This document shows, piece after piece, positions 8,065 through 16,425 of a stretch of 64,000 bases of DNA. The stretch lies in the NCBI GenBank assembly GCA_021300575.1, contig JAJTDM010000028.1, forward strand, positions 1 through 64,000. The letters are read 5' to 3'. The translations under genes were made by a program, and so were the position numbers. The stretch is from Rubrivivax sp. Lineage in GTDB: Bacteria; Pseudomonadota; Gammaproteobacteria; Burkholderiales; Burkholderiaceae_C. Every line of letters begins with the position of its first letter. Position 1 is the stretch's first letter. The notes under the pieces are model-generated. The model ran no database searches. It was not told where the DNA came from and worked only from the letters and a program-made list of their open reading frames with translations.

Positions 8065-9312
8065 TCAGTACGTGGCCTCCAGGCTGGACGGGGCAGCTGC
8101 CTTGGTGCGCACCGCCGTCACGCACTCGCGCAGATCGGCTATGTACTCCTCCAGCGACGGTGCATGCAGCAGGGACATCATGCGGTGGATGGCCTTGGGC
8201 CGCTGCACCAGGCCTGGCAGCCAGCCCTTGGCGGACAGCCGTTCGGCCACCGCGAAGATGTCGAAGTCCTGGGCCCCGAAGGCGACGATGGACAGGTGCG
8301 GACGCCCCAGCACCTGGAGCCCGTCGATCGCCCCGACACCGGCCTTGTACCGATCGATGAACTCCATGAGCTCCCGCGCCACGCGCTCGTAACCCTCCAC
8401 GCCCAGAAACTGCATGGTGGCCCAGGCCGCGGCCACACCCCCGGCGGGCCGCGTGCCCACGATGGTGGCCGTGCTGAAGCGGCCGTTGGGCCAGGCGTTG
8501 AAGTCGAAGGCGTGCAGGCGGGCCTTGTCGGGGTCCCGGTAGAACACGGTGGACGCGGGCTTGGGGCAGAACCCGAACTTGTGCAGATCGGCAGAAATCG
8601 AGGTCACCGCCGGGACGCTGAAATCGAAGTCCGGGATGTCGCGCCCGATGCGGCGCGCAAACGGCGCCAGGTAGCCGCCCACACAGGCGTCCACATGCAG
8701 CCACAGGCCGCGCCGCTCGGCAAGGGCGCCGATCTCGGCAATGGGGTCGATCACACCGTACGGAAAGCAGGGCGCTGAGCCCACCAGCATCATGGTGTTC
8801 TCGTCAATCAGGGCCTCCATGGCCGCGACGTCGGCGCGAAAGTCAGGCCCCACTGGGGCGCGCCGGATCTCCAGGTCCATGAGCCGGGCGGCCTTGTCGA
8901 AGGCCGGGTGTAGCGACTCAGGTGCCACGATGTTGCCGCGTAAACCTGGCTTGCCGCGCTGCTCGCGCGTCCAATCGCGGCAGGTCTGGATCGCCTGGAT
9001 GATGCTTTCGGTGCCGCCGGTGGTCATGAAGCCGCGGCCGGATTCGGGCGCGTGGAACAGATCCAGAGCCATGTCCAGCACCTCCTCCTCCATGCGGCGC
9101 ACGCTGTGGAAGGCCCGCTTGGCGCCCAACGCGTTCTCGGAGAAGTACTCGAAGAAGGCCTCACGGCCGACCTCGTGGGCCTGGTCGTCGCCCTTGAAGA
9201 CGAACAACGGCGCCCGGCCATGCGCCCAGTCGATGTCGCCCGCCTTGAAGCTGCGCAGATCCGACAGGACCTCCTCGCGCGCACGGCCTTGCGCCGCCAT
9301 CTTGGTCCGCAT
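8065..9312 (-). CDS. PLP-dependent decarboxylase/lyase, sphingosine-phosphate-lyase-like
   Basis: The 415-residue fold-type I PLP enzyme has GGTES (99-103, phosphate binding), HVDACVGG with D208 (pairs with the PLP nitrogen) and SISADLHKFGF with K245 as the Schiff-base lysine. The context of these motifs is closer to sphingosine-1-phosphate lyase than to bacterial glutamate decarboxylase. The start at ATG 9312 has a GAAAGG ribosome-binding site; an upstream in-frame ATG at 9390 would overlap the divergent IclR gene. The neighbours (IclR regulator, sulfonate-type ABC importer) suggest it acts on an imported amine or amino-acid-like compound. Substrate and reaction (decarboxylation or retro-aldol) remain open. 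Confidence 0.85.
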   Translation of the reverse strand: MRTKMAAQGRAREEVLSDLRSFKAGDIDWAHGRAPLFVFKGDDQAHEVGREAFFEYFSENALGAKRAFHSVRRMEEEVLDMALDLFHAPESGRGFMTTGGTESIIQAIQTCRDWTREQRGKPGLRGNIVAPESLHPAFDKAARLMDLEIRRAPVGPDFRADVAAMEALIDENTMMLVGSAPCFPYGVIDPIAEIGALAERRGLWLHVDACVGGYLAPFARRIGRDIPDFDFSVPAVTSISADLHKFGFCPKPASTVFYRDPDKARLHAFDFNAWPNGRFSTATIVGTRPAGGVAAAWATMQFLGVEGYERVARELMEFIDRYKAGVGAIDGLQVLGRPHLSIVAFGAQDFDIFAVAERLSAKGWLPGLVQRPKAIHRMMSLLHAPSLEEYIADLRECVTAVRTKAAAPSSLEATY

Positions 9313-9353
9313 GGGAATCACCCGCCTTTCTTGTGAGCCCCGTGGCCGGGGCG

Positions 9354-9400
9354 TTGACAAAAGGATAGGCGGATGAGTAGTATTCGTCAATGCCTACTCA
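9354..9400 (+). promoter_or_regulatory. IclR gene promoter and overlapping operator
   Basis: TTGACA (9354-9359) and TAGTAT (9378-9383) with an 18-bp spacer form a good sigma-70-type promoter for the IclR gene. An inverted repeat TGAGTAG (9374-9380), 13 bases, CTACTCA (9394-9400) spans the -10 box and the ATG at 9390. A protein bound there would block initiation, so IclR autoregulation is inferred. Control of the divergent PLP gene from the same 77-bp gap is plausible. Confidence 0.6.
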
Positions 9401-10298
9401 CAATTCGGTTTTGCCGAACAGACGTCGGTCCAGCATTCTCAGCGGGCTGGACGCGCTGGAGTGCCTGGCTGCCAGCGACCGCCCGCTGTCGCTGGGCGAA
9501 GTGGCCGCCCGGCTGCAGATGGCCAAGTCCAGCGTCCACGAGTTGCTGGGTGCCTTGACGATGCGCGGCTACGTCGAGCGCTGGGGCGACATGACCTACG
9601 CCGTGGGCACCAAGGCCTGGGAGGTGGGATGCCGCGCAGGGTTTGTCGAGATCGGACGCGTTGCCGAGCCCTATCTGGCCGAGTTGGTGCGCGAAGTGCA
9701 GGAAGGCGCGTCGCTGGCCGTGTTGGACGGCGCGCACACCGTGTGCATCCAGATCGCCGAATCGCCCCAGGTCGTGCGCGTGCACTCGGGCGTGGGTGAG
9801 CGTAATCCGGCCCACTGCGTGTCCACCGGGCTTGCCATGCTGGCCACGCGCAGCGATGACGAGATCAAGCAGCTGTTCCCGGCGGCGCTACCCACCCTGA
9901 CCAGCAAGAGCCTGGCCACCCGCGCTGAACTGCTGCGCGAACTGCAGAGCGTGCGCGAGCGCGGCTACGCGGTCTGCAAGGGCGCCTGGCACCTGGACGT
10001 GGGCGGTGTAGCTGCGGCCATCATCGGGGCTGACGGCCGCGCCGTTGCTGCCGTATCCGTGGCGCTGCCGCGGCCACGCCTGACCTCGGCCCGACAGGCC
10101 CAGTTGGCCCGTGCGCTGGTGGACGTCACGCAGGCGATCGCGCGGCAACTCGAGCGCGCATCAGGCACTCCGGCATCGGCCGCTTCGGCGCCGCAGATGC
10201 CGCGCGCGCCTTCAACCATCTCCCGCCCGCCTGCCGCGGGCAGCCCTGCGGCACGCCCGCATCGCGCCGCAGCAGCCCAAACGCCCTTGTCCGGATGA
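9390..10298 (+). CDS. IclR-family transcriptional regulator
   Basis: The 302-residue protein has an N-terminal winged helix (about residues 15-75, with LSLGEVAARLQMAKSSVHELLGAL) and a C-terminal effector-binding domain of the IclR type. The last roughly 45 residues are a low-complexity Ala/Pro/Ser tail not usual for the family. It is divergent from the PLP enzyme and 55 bases ahead of the ABC importer genes, so it is the likely local regulator of uptake and breakdown of one compound. Its own start codon lies inside a candidate operator. Confidence 0.9.
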   Translation: MPTHNSVLPNRRRSSILSGLDALECLAASDRPLSLGEVAARLQMAKSSVHELLGALTMRGYVERWGDMTYAVGTKAWEVGCRAGFVEIGRVAEPYLAELVREVQEGASLAVLDGAHTVCIQIAESPQVVRVHSGVGERNPAHCVSTGLAMLATRSDDEIKQLFPAALPTLTSKSLATRAELLRELQSVRERGYAVCKGAWHLDVGGVAAAIIGADGRAVAAVSVALPRPRLTSARQAQLARALVDVTQAIARQLERASGTPASAASAPQMPRAPSTISRPPAAGSPAARPHRAAAAQTPLSG

Positions 10299-10353
10299 CC
10301 CTCCGGCTGGACCGTCAGCAGTGATCCCCCTTCAACCCAACGAGGAGCCGTCG

Positions 10354-11397
10354 ATGAGCCTGAAAACCACTTTCACACGCCGCGAGATCGCGATGCTGGG
10401 CGCCAATGTCGGCGTGGCCTCAGTCGCGGCCTCCGCGCTGTCCTGGGCCGGGCCTGCGCAAGCCCAGGAAGCCAGGGCGATGCTGGGCCACTTCCCCTCG
10501 GCCAATCAGCAGAACTTCTCCAAGGCCACCGGCTCCATGCAGAAGGCGCTGGGCGCCAACGTCAAGATCGACTTCATCAGCGTGTCGGCTGGACCGCAGA
10601 TCCTGACCGCCATGGCAGCCAACAACATGGACGCCTGCAACATGGGCTCCAGCCCCATGATCGTGGGCTTTGCCCAAGGCCTGCCCGTGTCCATGGTCTA
10701 CATGCACAAGGTGGTCAAGGACAGCGAGTGCCTGGTGGTGCGCAACGACGCAGGCATCAAGGAGTTGAAGGATCTGAAGGGCAAGAAGATCGGCTGCCCC
10801 TTCAACACGTCAGCGCATTTCGGCATCCTGTCGGTGATGAAGATCGCGGGGCTGAGCGCGGCCGACGTCACGTTGGTCAACCTGCGGCCCGACACCATCC
10901 CGGCAGCTTGGCAGCGCAAGGAAATCGACGGCGCCTACATCTGGCATCCCGTGCTGTTGAGTCTGGAAAAGGACAACGGCACCACGATCTTCAAGACCGG
11001 TGACCTGATGGCGCGTGGCGCCCTCATCTTCGACGGCCTGGTGGCCCGCGACACCTTCAAGAAGCAGCACCCGGACCTGCTGCTGGCCTACCTGAAGGAA
11101 ATCGACCGCATCAACACCATCTACCGCACCAAGCCCGATGACGTGGTCGACGTGATGGCGCCCTTCCTGCAAGCTCCGAGGGAGGTGCTGAGTCTGGTGG
11201 TGCGCACCACGCACACCATCACCCCGAAGGAGATGCTGACCGAGGCCTGGATGGGCGCCCCAGGCGCGCGCGACTCCGGCATCCAGCGCGCCATCCGCGA
11301 CCAGGCCGAGTTCCTGCGGTCGACCGACCAGCTCAGGAGCGTGCCGAGCGACTTCTCGAAGTTCGTCGACAGCTCGTTCGTGGCCCGGATGGTCTGA
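10354..11397 (+). CDS. ABC transporter binding protein, taurine/sulfonate type
   Basis: The 347-residue product has a twin-arginine-like leader (FTRREIAMLG, then a hydrophobic stretch and AQAQ cleavage near residue 38). Its fold pattern is that of NMT1/TauA-type binding proteins, with CNMGSSPMIVGFAQG and ELKDLKGKKIGCPFNTSAHFG. Relatives bind taurine, alkanesulfonates, nitrate or pyrimidine precursors, so the ligand is not fixed by sequence. GAGGAG at 10342-10347 supports the ATG at 10354. It is the first gene of a three-gene importer operon. Confidence 0.9.
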   Translation: MSLKTTFTRREIAMLGANVGVASVAASALSWAGPAQAQEARAMLGHFPSANQQNFSKATGSMQKALGANVKIDFISVSAGPQILTAMAANNMDACNMGSSPMIVGFAQGLPVSMVYMHKVVKDSECLVVRNDAGIKELKDLKGKKIGCPFNTSAHFGILSVMKIAGLSAADVTLVNLRPDTIPAAWQRKEIDGAYIWHPVLLSLEKDNGTTIFKTGDLMARGALIFDGLVARDTFKKQHPDLLLAYLKEIDRINTIYRTKPDDVVDVMAPFLQAPREVLSLVVRTTHTITPKEMLTEAWMGAPGARDSGIQRAIRDQAEFLRSTDQLRSVPSDFSKFVDSSFVARMV

Positions 11398-11434
11398 GGG
11401 CGAGTCCCCGCCCACGGCGCACAGGAGCCCCACG

Positions 11435-12286
11435 ATGCTGCGCGATGACCTGAACCCCCTGGAGCCGGTGGCCCTGGACGCCCCAGAGCGCCGCACCAGC
11501 GCACTGCTGACTATCGACCAGCTCGGCAAGACCTTCGGCAGCGGCGTCGGGCAGGTCCAGGCCTTGTCGCCGACCGACCTGTACGTGCAGGAGGGCGACT
11601 TCCTGTGCGTGGTCGGGCCGTCGGGCTGCGGCAAGACCACCTTGCTGAACCTGGTGGCCGGGTTCGAGCGCCCTTCCAGCGGTCAGGTGCGCCTGCGCGG
11701 CCAGCCCATCACCGGCCCGGGGGCCGAGCGCGGCGTGGTCTTCCAGCAGGGTGCGCTGTTCAACTGGATGACGGTGCTGGAAAACGTGGCCTTCGGCCCA
11801 CGCGCCTGCGGCGTCAACCCTGAAGCCGCGCGCCAGCGCGCGCGGGGTCTGCTGCAGATGGTGGGCCTGGAGGCCTTTGCGGACAAGTACCCGTACCAGC
11901 TCTCCGGCGGCATGCAGCAGCGCGTGGGCATCGCGCGTGCGCTGGCCAACGAGCCGGGCATCCTGCTGATGGACGAGCCCTTCGCCGCCCTGGACCAGCA
12001 GACGCGCGAATTGCTGCAGGAGGAGATCCGCAACATCTGGCGGCGCGAGCGCAAGACAGTGTTGTGGATCACGCACTCCATCGACGAGGCCCTCTTCCTG
12101 GCCACCCACATCGCCGTGATGACAGCGCGGCCTGGCCGCATCAAGGCCGCCTTCCGCTCGCCCTTCAACGAGACCGAAGACCCGCTGGTGGCGGCCACGC
12201 CGGCCTTCACCGCCGCCAAGCGCCAGATCGTCGAGCTGCTGCGCGGAGAGTCGCGCCAGGCCCAGGCACAGGAGAGCGCCGCGTGA
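11435..12286 (+). CDS. ABC transporter ATPase, TauB/SsuB type
   Basis: The 283-residue ATPase has Walker A GPSGCGKT (61-68), Q-loop Q104, signature LSGGMQQR (156-163) and Walker B LLMDE (177-181), in the order and spacing of nitrate/sulfonate/taurine importers. It energises uptake by the binding protein upstream and the permease downstream. Its stop overlaps the permease GTG start by 3 bases, indicating translational coupling. About 25 extra residues precede the core domain compared with most homologues. Confidence 0.92.
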   Translation: MLRDDLNPLEPVALDAPERRTSALLTIDQLGKTFGSGVGQVQALSPTDLYVQEGDFLCVVGPSGCGKTTLLNLVAGFERPSSGQVRLRGQPITGPGAERGVVFQQGALFNWMTVLENVAFGPRACGVNPEAARQRARGLLQMVGLEAFADKYPYQLSGGMQQRVGIARALANEPGILLMDEPFAALDQQTRELLQEEIRNIWRRERKTVLWITHSIDEALFLATHIAVMTARPGRIKAAFRSPFNETEDPLVAATPAFTAAKRQIVELLRGESRQAQAQESAA

Positions 12287-13128
12287 GCACCAACCGGCCC
12301 GAAGCCTCCGCGGTGGAGGCCCTCGACGAGGACACGCTGCACCGCCGCGAAGACCGGCGCGACCGCTGGCTGACCGTGGGCACGTTCGCCAGCCTGCTGG
12401 GCCTGTGGGCTGCCGTCACCGGCTCCGGCCTGTGGGAGCCCCTGATCAAGCCGCTGTTCCTGCCCTCACCCGTGGCGGTGTGGGAGGCCTTGCTGCGCCT
12501 GATCGAGCAGGGTTACCAGGGGCGCAGCCTGGGGCACCACGTGGGGGTCAGCTTCCAGCGCTTCGCCACCGCGTTCTCGTTCTGCGTCCTCATCGGTGTG
12601 CCGCTGGGCCTGCTGATGGGCATGCACCGCCCCACGCGCGCCGTGCTGGAGCCGCCCATCCAGGCGATCCGCCCCATCCCCAAGTTGGCGCTGCTGCCGC
12701 TGTTTCTGATCTGGTTCGGCATCGGCAACCTGTCCAAGATCGTCGTCATCGCCGCGCCCGTGTTCCCGCTGATCGCCATCAGCGCGATGCAGGCCGTGCG
12801 CTCGGTGTCCACGCGCAAGATCCAGGCAGCGCAGGCGCTGGGCGCAAGCCCCTGGGTGGTGTTCTGGCGCGTGGTGCTGCCGGCCAGCCTGCCCGGCATC
12901 TTCACCGGCATCCGGGTGTCGATCTCGCTGGGGGTGACGATGCTGGTGGGCGCCGAGCTGACCGCCACCTCCGACGGCATCGCCTGGATGGCGCTGACCG
13001 CCGCCGAGTACCTGTCCACCGACATCGTGCTGGTGGGCGTGCTCATCATGGCCGCCATGGGCTACAGCCTGGACCGCCTGGTACGCGCCCTCGAGACGCG
13101 CCTGGTGCACTGGAGCGGCAAGGACTGA
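12283..13128 (+). CDS. ABC transporter permease, TauC/SsuC type
   Basis: The 281-residue membrane protein has about six helices. The cytoplasmic EAA loop is recognisable in IQAAQALGASPWVVFWRVVL, followed by PASLPGIFTGIRVS as in sulfonate/taurine permeases. The charged, helix-free N-terminus (first 30 residues) is somewhat long. The GTG at 12283 overlaps the ATPase stop. It completes the importer and converges with the hypothetical secreted-protein gene at 13192. Confidence 0.92.
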   Translation: MSTNRPEASAVEALDEDTLHRREDRRDRWLTVGTFASLLGLWAAVTGSGLWEPLIKPLFLPSPVAVWEALLRLIEQGYQGRSLGHHVGVSFQRFATAFSFCVLIGVPLGLLMGMHRPTRAVLEPPIQAIRPIPKLALLPLFLIWFGIGNLSKIVVIAAPVFPLIAISAMQAVRSVSTRKIQAAQALGASPWVVFWRVVLPASLPGIFTGIRVSISLGVTMLVGAELTATSDGIAWMALTAAEYLSTDIVLVGVLIMAAMGYSLDRLVRALETRLVHWSGKD

Positions 13129-13191
13129 ACTCCGCAGGGCATAGGGCCGCGCAGAGGTGCGTTGCCCCGACCTCCTCGGCGGCAGACACGC

Positions 13192-14349
13192 TCACAGCGG
13201 CGTGACACGGGCCCGCTTCAGACGCCCCAGCACCTCGGCGTGGCCTGCGTACTTGGTACGCAGCGCGGCCTGGTCTGCATCCAGCGCTCGGCAACGCAGG
13301 CTCTGCACCGCCGCGTGGATCTGGGCGCGGCGCTCGTCGTCATAGGGCTCCTCGCCGGCCCAGTGGTTGCACACCACGGCGCGGCGGATGAAGTCGCTCA
13401 CGTCAGTGGGCATGCCCTGGCGCAGCGCGGCCAGTGCAGGCGGGTCGTCGCTGGCGGCCGGCGCTGCAGACGCAGCTGCTACTGACACGCCGGCCCCGCC
13501 CGGTGGGGCGGTCTTCACGGCTGAGCCGGCCAAGGATGCCGGCGCGGCCATCCCCGCACCGTTCAGCGCCGTGACCTTACCATCGGCCCCAAACCACACC
13601 TGCCCGTGGCCCAGCATGGCGCCCTGGTCGCGCACGAACATGTGGCGCGGCAGGCCCTGGGCAATGAGTTCGCGAAAGCCCGGGGTGAAGATGAGGTCGT
13701 AGTCCGCCAGCAGTTGCTCGGCAGACGTGTAGCGCCGCTGTCCCGCGGCTGTATCGATACGGATGGGGTAGCGGATGAGGCGTGCAGCGGCCTTGCGGTC
13801 TTCACGCTGGACGGCCCGCCAGAAGGCCTGTGAGTTGCGGTGCAAGGCTTCCGGGTCCCGCACCCCGATGGCGCCGTAGCGGCTCTTCAGCGACCCCGCC
13901 GTGCCGCCCTCCATTTCCAAAACCACTGGCAGCGCCGCCTCAGCTCCAATCTTGCGCCAGACACCACGGATGACCTCGCACTGCAACTCGCTCGAGCCGA
14001 ACTTGCTCTCGGGAGCCGTCTGCGGAAACTCCGCCTCGAAGCGCGCACTCGGTTGCCCCGCGGGGTCCAGCTCCTCCAGCACCACGCGGGTGGCGTCCAG
14101 CAGGCGCCCGCGCAGCGGGATGTCCTTCAGCTGCGAGGCGTAGAAGTACACGCCCGTGATCTCCCCCTGGCCGAACACGAGTGTCATGCGGATGCGGTGC
14201 TGGCCCGCGATGTGGCCCTCGTAATTCCACAGCCAGCCGGGCTGCACCTTGGTGCAGGCTGCCCAGGACGGCGACGGCAGCAGACCTGCGCTCAAGGCCA
14301 CGAGAGCCGTCATTCCCGCCGCAACGCGCCGGGCAAGAGCGCTGTTCAT
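13192..14349 (-). CDS. Secreted protein of unknown function
   Basis: I do not recognise this family. The 385-residue product has a clear signal peptide (MNSALARRVAAGMTALVAL, cleavage near PSWA-ACTK). A beta-rich domain follows, with WLWNYEGHIAGQHRIRMTL and a pattern like small lipocalin-type or calycin domains. A middle segment (SQAFWRAVQREDRKAAARLIRYPI) resembles the NTF2-like stretches found in secreted proteins. An Ala/Pro/Gly linker leads to a C-terminal part with conserved-looking Cys residues. The ATG at 14349 was chosen because the signal peptide begins there. Probably periplasmic. Confidence 0.6.
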   Translation of the reverse strand: MNSALARRVAAGMTALVALSAGLLPSPSWAACTKVQPGWLWNYEGHIAGQHRIRMTLVFGQGEITGVYFYASQLKDIPLRGRLLDATRVVLEELDPAGQPSARFEAEFPQTAPESKFGSSELQCEVIRGVWRKIGAEAALPVVLEMEGGTAGSLKSRYGAIGVRDPEALHRNSQAFWRAVQREDRKAAARLIRYPIRIDTAAGQRRYTSAEQLLADYDLIFTPGFRELIAQGLPRHMFVRDQGAMLGHGQVWFGADGKVTALNGAGMAAPASLAGSAVKTAPPGGAGVSVAAASAAPAASDDPPALAALRQGMPTDVSDFIRRAVVCNHWAGEEPYDDERRAQIHAAVQSLRCRALDADQAALRTKYAGHAEVLGRLKRARVTPL

Positions 14350-14407
14350 GACTCGGGGCCGCCCGACTCGCGCCTGCGTGCTGCAGTGGTCTTGCATCCT
14401 CACCCGT

Positions 14408-14779
14408 TCAAACGCTGATCGCGCTGGTGAACGTGAGGCGGTTGCCGAAGGGGTCGGTCACCGTGAAGTCACGGGTGCCCCAGGGCATGGCCTGCACCTC
14501 GGCGCGGGTGTGGCTCGCATGCCGGGACATCAATTCGGCGCACAGCGCATCGACGTCGTCCACCTCGATGCGCATCGAGGCGCCAGGCGTGGCGTCACCA
14601 TGGTGCTCTGACAGGTGGAGCGCACATTCGCCCCGGGCCACACCCATGTACAGCGGCAGCCCAGGCTCAAACCGGTGCTCGAACACGACCCGAAAGCCCA
14701 GAAAGTCTATGTAGAACGCCCGCGCCTTGGCCTCGTCAAAGCTGCGCAGGATGGGGGTGGTCTTGCGGAGGGTGGTCAT
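14408..14779 (-). CDS. Glyoxalase/bleomycin-resistance-fold protein
   Basis: The 123-residue single-domain member of the vicinal-oxygen-chelate superfamily has TTPILRSFDEAKARAFYIDFLGFRV at its start and FTVTDPFGNRLTFTS at its end. This is the form annotated as bleomycin-resistance or glyoxalase-like proteins in many proteobacteria. Function may be drug binding or an unrelated small-molecule reaction. The start at 14779 matches the family; an upstream in-frame ATG at 14812 overlaps the PIN gene stop. It lies 29 bases after that gene and may be cotranscribed. Confidence 0.8.
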   Translation of the reverse strand: MTTLRKTTPILRSFDEAKARAFYIDFLGFRVVFEHRFEPGLPLYMGVARGECALHLSEHHGDATPGASMRIEVDDVDALCAELMSRHASHTRAEVQAMPWGTRDFTVTDPFGNRLTFTSAISV

Positions 14780-14808
14780 GAGGTGTTCGGCGGAAGTTGA
14801 GGGGGGTG

Positions 14809-15231
14809 TCAAGGGTTGTGGCGGGCGCAGAAGTCAGCCGGGGACAAGATGGCCCAGGGCCCGGCCAGCAACAGGAGATCCTTGTCGCCCGTCACGAGAC
14901 AGTCGGCACCCGAGGACAGGAGAGTGGCCAGGATGGGGGCATCGTCAGGGTCTCTCAACCCGCTGCCTTGCGCCTGTGCCAAGTGGTCAGCGTTGAGTTC
15001 GACGATGGTCGACATGGCGCGCATCAAGTCCAGGAAGTCGCGGACGTCGGCGGCAGAAAACCCCGTGCGATGGGACAAGGCCGGGAGGATGCGGGCCAAT
15101 TCGTCCAACATGAACTCTGAAGCCACCAGGCTAAACGCCCCCGCACGCCAAGCCGACACGATGCGCCCCGGCGGGCCGCTGGGAAAGGCCAGGCCCGACA
15201 CCAGGACGTTCGTGTCCAGCACCACCTGCAC
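14809..15231 (-). CDS. PIN-family toxin component
   Basis: The 140-residue PIN protein has VVLDTNVLVSGLAFP at the N-terminus (D6), DPDDAPILATLL in the middle and LVTGDKDLL near the end. This is the pattern of the COG1569-type PIN family often called a putative toxin-antitoxin toxin component. The GTG start at 15231 lies 10 bases after the stop of the Phd-type antitoxin. Predicted RNase. Pairing of COG1569 PIN with a Phd/YefM-like partner is a known arrangement. Confidence 0.8.
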   Translation of the reverse strand: MQVVLDTNVLVSGLAFPSGPPGRIVSAWRAGAFSLVASEFMLDELARILPALSHRTGFSAADVRDFLDLMRAMSTIVELNADHLAQAQGSGLRDPDDAPILATLLSSGADCLVTGDKDLLLLAGPWAILSPADFCARHNP

Positions 15232-15241
15232 GACGCAGGCC

Positions 15242-15649
15242 TCAGCGCGGGGTGGAGGATCCGGCAGCAGCGGACTTGGCGCCGGCTGTCCTGGCCGCAG
15301 TACGGCCAGAGCGCTTGGCGCCTGAGGCCTTGCTGCCCGGCAGCGCCGGCAGGCGACCCTCGGCGCGCCACTGCTGCGCGACGTCCAAGCGGGCCTGGGC
15401 ACTCGCGGCCTCGATCTCAGCCAGTCCGCCAGCGTCTGAAGCGCCCTCGTAGGTCTGCGCAAGGCGGGCGCTCAATGCATCAAACCGCTCCTGCATGCGA
15501 CGGATGCGCTCAAACATCGCAGCATCCACCAGCGCCGCCACTGGCTTGCCGTCCTTGGTGATGAGGATGCTGTCACGGCGGTACTGCACGCGGTTGAGCA
15601 TGTCCCCCAGGTTCTGACGCAGCGTGACGGCCGTGGCTTCAGTGATCAC
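15242..15649 (-). CDS. Phd/YefM-type antitoxin with long basic tail
   Basis: The N-terminal 60 residues (AVTLRQNLGDMLNRVQYRRD, ITKDGKPVAALVDAA) form the Phd/YefM DNA-binding fold. The rest, to 135 residues, is unusual: a coiled-coil-like region followed by a Lys/Arg/Ala/Ser-rich tail (GAKRSGRTAARTAGAKSAAA). Typical members are 80-95 residues. The tail may bind the toxin or nucleic acid. The ATG at 15649 sits just after a palindromic operator candidate, and the toxin gene follows 10 bases after the stop. Confidence 0.8.
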   Translation of the reverse strand: MITEATAVTLRQNLGDMLNRVQYRRDSILITKDGKPVAALVDAAMFERIRRMQERFDALSARLAQTYEGASDAGGLAEIEAASAQARLDVAQQWRAEGRLPALPGSKASGAKRSGRTAARTAGAKSAAAGSSTPR

Positions 15650-15658
15650 TTTAAACTC

Positions 15659-15679
15659 TTATGATCATGATGATCGTAA
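15659..15679. promoter_or_regulatory. Candidate operator of the Phd/PIN operon
   Basis: A 21-bp imperfect palindrome TTAtGATCAT-g-ATGATCgTAA lies 9 bases upstream of the antitoxin start. Phd/YefM antitoxins typically bind such sites with the toxin as corepressor. Autoregulation is inferred from position and symmetry. Confidence 0.5.
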
Positions 15680-15702
15680 GGGTCAGCATAGCAGCAAGTG
15701 GC

Positions 15703-16425
15703 CTATGCCGAGCGCTGGGCGGAGGCCCTGCACTTTGGCGACTCAGGGGTGACGACAAGGTACTCCAAGGCCCAGTAGTAGGCCCAAGTGGTGACATGCA
15801 CGTCAGTGGCCAGCCCGGCGACAGCCTCGCTCAACTGCGCCTCGGTGGGGAAGTTCTTGAGCACGCGGTGGGTGCTGCCGTCATCGAGGCGACGTTGCTG
15901 CCAGGTATCGCCCTGGGCATCCGCCTCGCTGACAGGCGTGCTGCTGCCGGGCACGAAGCGGTTGTCCAGGAAGACAACGCGGGAGCCCGGCTCTAGGCAA
16001 GCATGCAAGCCTTGCAGGAACCCGCGCAGGCGCGCGCGCGGCACGTGGGACCACCAGAAGCCAGCAAAGGCGGCGTCGAAGCGCTGGCTTGTACGCAAGC
16101 ATTCGTGGAGGGCGAATGCGTCCCCCACGCTGAACAACACGCGCTCGGGCGGCACACGCCGGCGCGCTATGTCCAAGGTCTCAGGCGCTGCATCCAGCGC
16201 CAGCACCTCCGAGGCAACGGGTGCGATCAAACGCGTCCAATACCCTGTGCCACAAGCGACCTCCAGCACCCGACGGCCCGCCACGCGCGCCGGCAGCCAG
16301 GCCTCGATCTGCCGCAGGTCGGCCTGGCGTTCGGGCTTGAGATAGACGCGGTCGTACTCCTCGGCGCGAGCGGCGTAGTAGGCACGCAGAGGGTCGGCGG
16401 CGTCACTGCGCAAGAAAACCCCCAT
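15703..16425 (-). CDS. SAM-dependent class I methyltransferase
   Basis: The 240-residue protein carries motif I VLEVACGTGYWT, then LALDAAPETLDIAR (motif II) and a GDAFAL acidic-loop segment. It ends with a family-specific C-terminus. The substrate is unknown; similarity is to small-molecule methyltransferases. The start overlaps the 3' end of the SDR gene by 23 bases on the same strand, so the two are translated from one message. The proposed ATG at 16425 gives MGVFLRSDAADPLRAYYAARA; a start further inside is possible. Confidence 0.8.
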   Translation of the reverse strand: MGVFLRSDAADPLRAYYAARAEEYDRVYLKPERQADLRQIEAWLPARVAGRRVLEVACGTGYWTRLIAPVASEVLALDAAPETLDIARRRVPPERVLFSVGDAFALHECLRTSQRFDAAFAGFWWSHVPRARLRGFLQGLHACLEPGSRVVFLDNRFVPGSSTPVSEADAQGDTWQQRRLDDGSTHRVLKNFPTEAQLSEAVAGLATDVHVTTWAYYWALEYLVVTPESPKCRASAQRSA

